DNA of 64,000 nt from Roseateles_E cavernae (GTDB lineage Bacteria; Pseudomonadota; Gammaproteobacteria; Burkholderiales; Burkholderiaceae_C). Shown piece after piece: positions 59,016 to 64,000 of this stretch (its first letter is position 1; each line of letters begins with the position of its first letter). Under the pieces are notes generated by a model that saw nothing but the letters and a program-made list of their open reading frames with translations, was not told the origin of the DNA and made no database searches. The DNA is taken from assembly GCF_040187885.1 (NCBI RefSeq), contig NZ_JBDPLH010000003.1, forward strand, positions 372,001-436,000, written 5' to 3'. The translations under genes and the position numbers were made by a program.

Positions 59016-60641
59016 ATGAGTGCAGTGCTCGACCATCACGGTCACGACGTTCATGACCATCACGACGACCACCATGCCCCGACGGGCTGGCGGCGCTGGG
59101 TGTTTGCCACCAATCACAAGGACATCGGGACCCTGTACCTGCTGTTCTCGTTCACGATGCTGATGATCGGCGGCCTCTTGGCCCTGGCCATCCGTGCCGA
59201 GCTGTTCCAGCCCGGCCTGCAGTTCGTGAACCCCGAGCTGTTCAACCAGTTCACCACGATGCACGGCCTGATCATGGTGTTCGGCGCCATCATGCCGGCC
59301 TTCGTCGGCTTCGCGAACTGGATGATCCCGCTGCAGATCGGCGCGTCGGACATGGCCTTCGCGCGCATGAACAACTTCAGCTTCTGGCTGATGATCCCGG
59401 CCGCGCTGATGCTGGTCGCCAGCTTCTTCATGCCCGGCGGCGCCCCCGCCGCCGGCTGGACGCTGTATGCGCCGCTGACGCTGCAGATGGGTCCGTCGAT
59501 GGATGCCGGCATCTTCGCGATGCACATCCTGGGCGCCTCGTCCATCATGGGTTCGATCAACATCATCGTCACCATCCTGAACATGCGCGCTCCGGGCATG
59601 ACCTTGATGAAGATGCCGATGTTCGCCTGGACCTGGCTGATCACCGCCTACCTGCTGATCGCGGTGATGCCGGTGCTGGCCGGCGCGATCACGATGACGC
59701 TGACCGACCGCCACTTCGGCACCGCCTTCTTCAATCCGGCCGGCGGCGGCGACCCGATCATGTACCAGCACATCTTCTGGTTCTTCGGTCACCCCGAGGT
59801 CTACATCATGATCTTGCCGGCCTTCGGCATCGTCAGCCAGATCGTGCCGGCCTTCGCCCGCAAGCGCCTGTTCGGCTACGCCTCGATGGTCTACGCGACC
59901 GCCTCGATCGCGATCCTGTCCTTCATCGTCTGGGCCCACCATATGTTCGCCACCGGCATGCCGGTGACGGGCCAGCTCTTCTTCATGTACGCGACCATGC
60001 TGATCGCGGTGCCCACCGGCGTGAAGATCTTCAACTGGCTGGCCACGATGTGGCGCGGTTCGATGACCTTCGAGACCCCGATGCTGTGGGCCGTGGGCTT
60101 CATCTTCGTGTTCACGATGGGCGGCTTCACCGGCCTGATCCTGGCGATGGCGCCGATCGACATCCAGGTGCAGGACACCTACTACGTCGTCGCGCACTTC
60201 CACTACGTGCTGGTGGCCGGCTCGCTGTTCTCGATGTTCGCCGGCGTCTATTACTGGGGTCCGAAGTGGACCGGCGTGATGTATTCGGAGACCCGCGGCA
60301 AGATCCACTTCTGGGGCTCGCTGATCACCTTCAACATCACCTTCTTCCCGATGCACTTCCTGGGTCTGGCCGGCATGCCGCGTCGCTATGCCGACTACTC
60401 GATGCAGTACGCCGACTTCAACGCGATTGCCTCGGTCGGTGCCTTCGGTTTCGGCTTCATGCAGGTCTACTTCTTCCTGTTCGTGGTCCTGCCGATGATG
60501 CGCGGCAAGGGTGAGAAGGCGCCGCAAAAGCCCTGGGAAGCCGCCGAAGGCCTGGAGTGGGAAGTGCCGTCGCCGGCCCCGTTCCACACCTTCGAGGAGC
60601 CGCCCAAGCTCAATGCCAGCGCCACCAAGGTGATTGGCTGA
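59016..60641 (+). CDS. coxA: Cytochrome c oxidase subunit I
   Basis: A 541-residue catalytic subunit with twelve membrane helices. The heme-copper ligands are visible: TMHGLIMVFGA (low-spin heme His), WFFGHPEVYIMILPAFG (CuB His-Tyr pair), VWAHHMF (two CuB His), and HFHYVLV (heme a3 and heme a His). GHPEVY matches the K-channel type A family. The N-terminus is unusually His-rich, with eight His in residues 7-21. AAAGGAAAG precedes the ATG. Between coxB and the small assembly gene. Confidence 0.97.
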   Translation: MSAVLDHHGHDVHDHHDDHHAPTGWRRWVFATNHKDIGTLYLLFSFTMLMIGGLLALAIRAELFQPGLQFVNPELFNQFTTMHGLIMVFGAIMPAFVGFANWMIPLQIGASDMAFARMNNFSFWLMIPAALMLVASFFMPGGAPAAGWTLYAPLTLQMGPSMDAGIFAMHILGASSIMGSINIIVTILNMRAPGMTLMKMPMFAWTWLITAYLLIAVMPVLAGAITMTLTDRHFGTAFFNPAGGGDPIMYQHIFWFFGHPEVYIMILPAFGIVSQIVPAFARKRLFGYASMVYATASIAILSFIVWAHHMFATGMPVTGQLFFMYATMLIAVPTGVKIFNWLATMWRGSMTFETPMLWAVGFIFVFTMGGFTGLILAMAPIDIQVQDTYYVVAHFHYVLVAGSLFSMFAGVYYWGPKWTGVMYSETRGKIHFWGSLITFNITFFPMHFLGLAGMPRRYADYSMQYADFNAIASVGAFGFGFMQVYFFLFVVLPMMRGKGEKAPQKPWEAAEGLEWEVPSPAPFHTFEEPPKLNASATKVIG

Positions 60642-60651
60642 GGACTGACCG

Positions 60652-60765
60652 ATGAACTCGCCTGAGCAACGCAGGAAGAATCTGCGCCTGGCCCTGATCC
60701 TGGCCTCGGTGGCGGCGATGTTCGCCATCGGCTTCACAGCCAAGATCCTGATGCTGGGTGCCTGA
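60652..60765 (+). CDS. Small cytochrome oxidase assembly protein
   Basis: A 37-residue protein with a polar N-terminus (MNSPEQRRKNLRLAL) and one membrane helix (about residues 13-35, ILASVAAMFAIGFTAKILML). It sits 10 bp after coxA and 7 bp before cox11. Small one-helix proteins of this type are annotated as cytochrome oxidase small assembly proteins in Burkholderiales; the role is inferred from position. Easily missed because of its size. Confidence 0.85.
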   Translation: MNSPEQRRKNLRLALILASVAAMFAIGFTAKILMLGA

Positions 60766-60772
60766 GATCGCC

Positions 60773-61378
60773 ATGAAAAGCCGCCTCGACATGCTCGCCG
60801 CCGCGCTGCGCAGAGACAATCTGCAGCTGGTGGGCAAGCTGAGCCTGGTGGTGGCGCTGATGTTCGGCTTCGGCTACGCGCTGGTGCCGGTCTACAACGC
60901 CATCTGCACCGCGCTGGGCATCAATGTGCTGTCGCTCTCGGAGCGTCAGCACGCGCTGCGTGCCGAGGATGTCAAGAACAGCCAGATCGACTACAGCCGC
61001 AAGATCACCATCGAGTTCGACGCCAATGCGCGCGGCCCCTGGGACTTCAAGCCGGCCGTCAGGCATCTGGAGGTGCATCCGGGCGAGCTGACCACGGTGA
61101 TGTACGAGTTCCAGAACATCCAGTCGCGCGCGATGTCGGCGCAGGCGATTCCCAGCTATGCCCCGAAGCAGGCCACGGCCCACTTCAACAAGCTGGAGTG
61201 CTTCTGCTTCAACGAGTACACGCTGCAGCCGGGCGAGAAGAAGGAATGGCCGGTGGCCTTCGTGATCGATCCCAAGCTGCCCAAGGACGTCAAGACCATC
61301 ACCCTGTCCTACACCTTCTTCGAGGTGGCGGGCAAGGGGCAGCAGCAGGCACTGGTGCAGCCGGAGGCCAAGCTGTGA
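60773..61378 (+). CDS. ctaG: Cytochrome c oxidase assembly protein Cox11 (CtaG)
   Basis: A 201-residue copper chaperone delivering Cu to the CuB centre of subunit I. One N-terminal helix (about residues 22-42, KLSLVVALMFGFGYALVPVYN) anchors a periplasmic Ig-like domain with the copper-binding CFCF motif in KLECFCFNEYTLQPGE. ATG at 60773 chosen; a GTG five codons upstream (60758) overlaps the small assembly gene. The stop overlaps the next GTG start by 4 nt. Confidence 0.95.
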   Translation: MKSRLDMLAAALRRDNLQLVGKLSLVVALMFGFGYALVPVYNAICTALGINVLSLSERQHALRAEDVKNSQIDYSRKITIEFDANARGPWDFKPAVRHLEVHPGELTTVMYEFQNIQSRAMSAQAIPSYAPKQATAHFNKLECFCFNEYTLQPGEKKEWPVAFVIDPKLPKDVKTITLSYTFFEVAGKGQQQALVQPEAKL

Positions 61379-61614
61379 AAGCCGGTCAGGATCTGAAAGA
61401 AGCGGCGGCGCGGCCGGCCTCGTTCCTGCAGACGGTCAAGGCGATCGCCTGGGCCTTCTTCGGTGTGCGGCGCGGCGCCGACTATGAGAAAGATGTGGCC
61501 AAGCTCAATCCGGTGCATGTGATCATCGCCGGGGTGATCGGGGCCCTGCTATTTGTGCTGGTGCTGGTGCTGCTGGTCAACTGGGTGATCGGCAGCGGTG
61601 TGGCCGGCGCCTGA
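61375..61614 (+). CDS. DUF2970 family small membrane protein
   Basis: A 79-residue protein starting with GTG that overlaps the cox11 stop (GTGA). The N-terminal part (FLQTVKAIAWAFFGVRRGADYEKD) is the DUF2970 pattern, and one membrane helix covers residues ~49-71 (VIIAGVIGALLFVLVLVLLV). Found in cox operons of betaproteobacteria; function unknown, presumably linked to oxidase assembly. Confidence 0.88.
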   Translation: MKAGQDLKEAAARPASFLQTVKAIAWAFFGVRRGADYEKDVAKLNPVHVIIAGVIGALLFVLVLVLLVNWVIGSGVAGA

Positions 61615-61657
61615 GAGTCAGCGGAACTGAACAGAGATTAAGTTCGAGGAGAAAAAT

Positions 61658-62542
61658 ATGTCGGCAGCGACCACGGCGGGGAAGACCCCCTACTATTTTG
61701 TGCCCGGCCCCTCACGGCATCCGGTCATGGCAGCCATCGGCTTGTTCTTCGTGATCCTGGGCGCGGGCCAGTGGATCAACGGGCATGACTGGGGCGCCTA
61801 CTCGCTGGGCTTCGGCCTGCTGTGGTGGGCCGTGGTGCTGACGCAGTGGTTCGGCGACGCGATCCGCGAGAGCGAGAGCGGCCTCTACAGCGACCGCATC
61901 GATGTCTCCTTCCGCTGGAGCATGGGCTGGTTCATCTTCTCCGAAGTGATGTTCTTCGCCGCCTTCTTCGGCGCGCTGTACTGGGCCCGCATCCAGTCGG
62001 TGCCGAGCCTGGGCAGCCTGGAGAACGCGCTGCTGTGGCCCGACTTCAAGGCCCTGTGGCCCAGCGTCGCGGCCGGCATGACGGCCTCGCCGGCCGGCAT
62101 CGTCGAGCCCTTCCAGACCATGGGCCCCTGGCCGCTGCCGACCATCAACACCGCCTTGCTGCTGACCTCGGGCGTGACGCTGACGATCGCTCACCATGCG
62201 ATGCTGGACGGCAAGCGCGGCAAGACCATTGCCTTCATGTGGGCCACCGTGCTGCTGGGCATCGTCTTCCTGTTCGTGCAGGGCTACGAGTACATGCATG
62301 CCTACCGCGACCTGAACCTCAAGCTCAGCTCCGGCGTGTTCGGCTCGACCTTCTTCATGCTGACCGGCTTCCACGGTTTCCATGTGTTCGTCGGCATGCT
62401 GATGCTGCTGTTCATCACGCTGCGCCTGCACAAGGGCCACTTCACCAAGGATCGCCACTTCGGTTTCGAGGGCGCGGCCTGGTACTGGCACTTCGTCGAC
62501 GTTGTGTGGCTGGGCCTGTACGTCGTCGTCTACTGGATGTGA
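61658..62542 (+). CDS. coxC: Cytochrome c oxidase subunit III
   Basis: A 294-residue subunit with about seven membrane helices. The N-terminal YYFVPGPSRHPVMAAIGLFF, the SEVMFFAAFFGALYW segment with its conserved Glu, FLFVQGYEYMHAY and the C-terminal WYWHFVDVVWLGLYVVVYW are hallmarks. GAGGAGAAAAAT gives a strong ribosome site. A bidirectional-looking terminator follows. Confidence 0.97.
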   Translation: MSAATTAGKTPYYFVPGPSRHPVMAAIGLFFVILGAGQWINGHDWGAYSLGFGLLWWAVVLTQWFGDAIRESESGLYSDRIDVSFRWSMGWFIFSEVMFFAAFFGALYWARIQSVPSLGSLENALLWPDFKALWPSVAAGMTASPAGIVEPFQTMGPWPLPTINTALLLTSGVTLTIAHHAMLDGKRGKTIAFMWATVLLGIVFLFVQGYEYMHAYRDLNLKLSSGVFGSTFFMLTGFHGFHVFVGMLMLLFITLRLHKGHFTKDRHFGFEGAAWYWHFVDVVWLGLYVVVYWM

Positions 62543-62569
62543 TGATGGGCGCGGCCTCGCGCTGAAATG

Positions 62570-62597
62570 AAAGCGCCGCTAGCAGCGGCGCTTTTTC
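62570..62597. terminator. Bidirectional terminator between coxC and the twin-TM gene
   Basis: An 11-bp stem (AAAGCGCCGCT / AGCGGCGCTTT) with an AGC loop is followed by T residues on the plus strand and preceded by A residues (a T-run on the minus strand). It lies 27 bp after coxC and 20 bp before the end of the convergent small gene. Confidence 0.88.
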
Positions 62598-62617
62598 ATT
62601 GCTTGCTGGCGTGTTCG

Positions 62618-62830
62618 TCAGCGTGCCAGCGGCACCCCGGTCGGTTGAATCCAGCCCATGTAGTAGCTCAGCAGAATGAACAGGAACAGCGCCACCGACA
62701 CGCCCACCCGCACGGCCAGCGCGCGTGCCATCCCGCGCGGCTTGCCGCCGCTGTTGCGCAGCATGAAGAGGCCGGCGGCTGCCAGCGCGCCGAGGATGCC
62801 GATGAAGGCGAGCAGAAAAACGGTTTTCAT
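62618..62830 (-). CDS. Twin transmembrane protein (DUF2909 family)
   Basis: A 70-residue protein with two membrane helices (about residues 3-22 and 42-60) joined by a short basic loop (RNSGGKPRGMARAL). The family is called twin-TM or DUF2909 and is typically found near SURF1 in oxidase gene clusters. Function unknown. It is inverted relative to the cox genes, lying between coxC and the SURF1 gene, with its start 42 bp from the divergent SURF1 start. Confidence 0.87.
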   Translation of the reverse strand: MKTVFLLAFIGILGALAAAGLFMLRNSGGKPRGMARALAVRVGVSVALFLFILLSYYMGWIQPTGVPLAR

Positions 62831-62872
62831 GGCTGCCGATTATTCCACCGGGCTGTCCAGCGGGGGGAGGCC

Positions 62873-63595
62873 ATGACGGCGGCCGGCCGTCGCTGGGTCG
62901 TGCTGCTGGCCGCCGTGCTGGCGGTGGGCCTGGCCGCGCGCCTGGGTTTCTGGCAGCTGGACCGGGCGGCGCAGAAGCGCGCCTGGCAGGCCGCGCTCGA
63001 TCAGCGTGGGGCGCTGCCGCCACTGGAGGCGGCCGAGCTGGCCGTCGCGCCGGCACAGGCCGAGGGCCTGCTGCATCGCCGGGTGTTGCTGCGCGGGCGC
63101 TGGCTGGCCGACCGGACGGTGTTCCTCGACAACCGGCCCATGAATGGCCGGGTCGGCTTTTATGTGCTGACGCCCTTGCAGCTGGAGAACCGGGCCGAGG
63201 CTGTGCTGGTGCAGCGCGGCTGGGTGGCGCGCGACGAGCGGCAGCTCGCGCAGGTGCCGGCGCTGCGCAGCAGCACCGATCCGGTCGAGGTGAGCGGGCG
63301 CCTGGCGGCATCGCCATCGAGGGCCTTTGAGCTGCCGGCGCCGGCCAGCGGCGCGATCCGGCAAAATCTGAGTTCCGCTGCCTATGCGCAGGAGATCGGC
63401 CGGCCACTGCTGCCGCTGACGGTCATCCAGCAGGCCGATGCGGCCGATGACGGCCTGCTGCGCGACTGGCCGGTGCCGCAGGCCGGCCTGCAAAAGCACT
63501 ACGGTTACGCCTTTCAATGGTTTGCGCTCGCTGCGCTGTTCCTGGGTCTTTATGTCTGGTTCCAACTCGTCCGCCCCCGCCTCCGCTCGCTCTGA
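62873..63595 (+). CDS. SURF1 family cytochrome oxidase biogenesis protein
   Basis: A 240-residue inner-membrane protein that helps insert heme a into subunit I. TM1 covers residues ~8-26 (VVLLAAVLAVGLAARLGFW), then the conserved LGFWQLDRAAQK, the HRRVLLRGRWLADRTVFLDN region, and a C-terminal helix in HYGYAFQWFALAALFLGLYVWF, which is the SURF1 signature. ATG at 62873 follows GGGGGGAGG. The last 44 bp overlap the longer form of the next gene. Confidence 0.94.
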   Translation: MTAAGRRWVVLLAAVLAVGLAARLGFWQLDRAAQKRAWQAALDQRGALPPLEAAELAVAPAQAEGLLHRRVLLRGRWLADRTVFLDNRPMNGRVGFYVLTPLQLENRAEAVLVQRGWVARDERQLAQVPALRSSTDPVEVSGRLAASPSRAFELPAPASGAIRQNLSSAAYAQEIGRPLLPLTVIQQADAADDGLLRDWPVPQAGLQKHYGYAFQWFALAALFLGLYVWFQLVRPRLRSL

Positions 63596-64000
63596 CAGCG
63601 AGCCCCTGTCGATGAGCGTGCACAGCCTGCCCGACCCGGGCGCGATGGCCGCCCAGCAGCGCACCCGCGCCGGCCGGCTGAACATGCTGCTGGTGGTGCT
63701 GGCCTGCGCGGCGCCGGTGATCGCGTCCTACTTCAGCTTCTATGTGCTCAAGCTCAGCGGCAAGCCCTACGGCGATCTGATCGAGCCGACGGTGGAGCTG
63801 CCGGCCGCGCTGGCGCTGCGCGACCTGGCCGGGCGGCCGGTGCCCGTCGAGTCGCTGAAGGGGCAGTGGCTGCTGACCCTGGTGCAGGATTCGAACTGTG
63901 CCAAGGCCTGCGAGGACCGCCTCTATATGCAGCGCCAGCTGCGCGAGATGCTGGGCAAAGAGCGCGACAAGGTCGACAAGCTGCTGCTGATTCCCGATGA
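63552..64000 (+). CDS. SCO1/SenC-like oxidase assembly transmembrane protein, 5' part
   Basis: A partial gene cut at the window end; 149 codons are visible. A flexible leader (residues 1-43) precedes one membrane helix near 44-66 (MLLVVLACAAPVIASYFSFYV). The periplasmic part carries WLLTLVQDSNCAKACEDRLYM with a C-x3-C pair, resembling thioredoxin/SCO-type proteins but without a clear SCO metal His in the visible part. Start uncertain: ATG 63552 overlaps SURF1 by 44 bp; ATG 63612 is an alternative that leaves no overlap. Position after SURF1 suggests a role in oxidase assembly. Confidence 0.75.
   Translation, partial: MSGSNSSAPASARSDSEPLSMSVHSLPDPGAMAAQQRTRAGRLNMLLVVLACAAPVIASYFSFYVLKLSGKPYGDLIEPTVELPAALALRDLAGRPVPVESLKGQWLLTLVQDSNCAKACEDRLYMQRQLREMLGKERDKVDKLLLIPD

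Noticed and set aside
1..64000. tRNA, rRNA, CRISPR, IS element, prophage or toxin-antitoxin genes.
   Set aside because: I looked through the gaps on both strands and found no cloverleaf, repeat-spacer array, transposase, integrase or terminal repeats that I could support.

Overview
The window is a GC-rich, gene-dense bacterial chromosome segment. Gene content and order point to a betaproteobacterium of the order Burkholderiales, near the Rubrivivax/Roseateles/Pelomonas group. This is an inference from the rubredoxin-pilGHIJ-chpA block, the yqgE-ruvX-pyrR-pyrB-pyrC' block, the coxB-coxA-cox11-coxC-SURF1 order, a PEP-CTERM protein and an orphan Bug-type receptor. I see no tRNA, rRNA, CRISPR array, insertion sequence, prophage or integrase. 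Intergenic gaps are all below about 300 bp. Most genes are ordinary chromosomal core genes, so no clear foreign island is visible.

Layout. 1-5580: the end of a PEP-CTERM protein, a LysE-type exporter, a CDF transporter, ruvC, a CdsA-like/PlsC-like pair and a GMC oxidoreductase. 5577-12573: an aldehyde dehydrogenase coupled to the GMC enzyme, then a minus-strand run read as thiD, hemL, a HAD phosphatase, mpl and an AI-2E-type permease. 12737-23554: rubredoxin, then the type IV pilus chemosensory system pilG-pilH-pilI-pilJ-chpA, followed by a diguanylate cyclase. 23571-32042: a PHB-depolymerase-like esterase, a TetR regulator with a perfect 20-bp palindromic operator, a tripartite RND efflux operon and a secreted alpha/beta hydrolase. 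32017-39131 (minus strand): a minimal Csu-type chaperone-usher pilus of four genes, next to a receiver/degenerate-GGDEF protein, a NarL-type regulator and a CHASE3 histidine kinase. 39372-48551: photolyase, the yqgE-ruvX-pyrR-pyrB-pyrC'-plsC operon, an AMP/thymidine phosphorylase paired with a PRPP-synthetase-like protein, and gpmA. 48752-51979: an outer-membrane protein, a small periplasmic binding protein and a chemoreceptor. 52037-57507: rhodanese, grxC, secB, gpsA, a Bug receptor, trmL, comF and a BioC-like methyltransferase. 57800-64000: the aa3 cytochrome c oxidase operon with assembly factors, cut by the window end.

How the parts work together. The pil-chp cluster controls twitching motility, and the adjacent active diguanylate cyclase suggests a link to c-di-GMP. 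The TetR gene, its operator and the outer membrane factor-adaptor-permease genes form a self-contained efflux unit joined by 4-nt overlaps. The pyrimidine block pairs a catalytic transcarbamoylase with a dihydroorotase-like subunit that has lost its metal ligands. The oxidase operon is preceded by a roughly 290-bp leader containing a near-perfect 14-bp hairpin.

No single large unknown system stands out. The best candidates for new biology are: (i) the phosphorylase/PRPP-synthetase-like pair with archaeal-type motifs; (ii) the outer-membrane protein/binding protein/chemoreceptor trio; (iii) the cox leader hairpin; (iv) the CdsA-like protein lacking the family signature residues; and (v) a set of genes whose -10-like box sits directly at the start codon, suggesting leaderless mRNAs.
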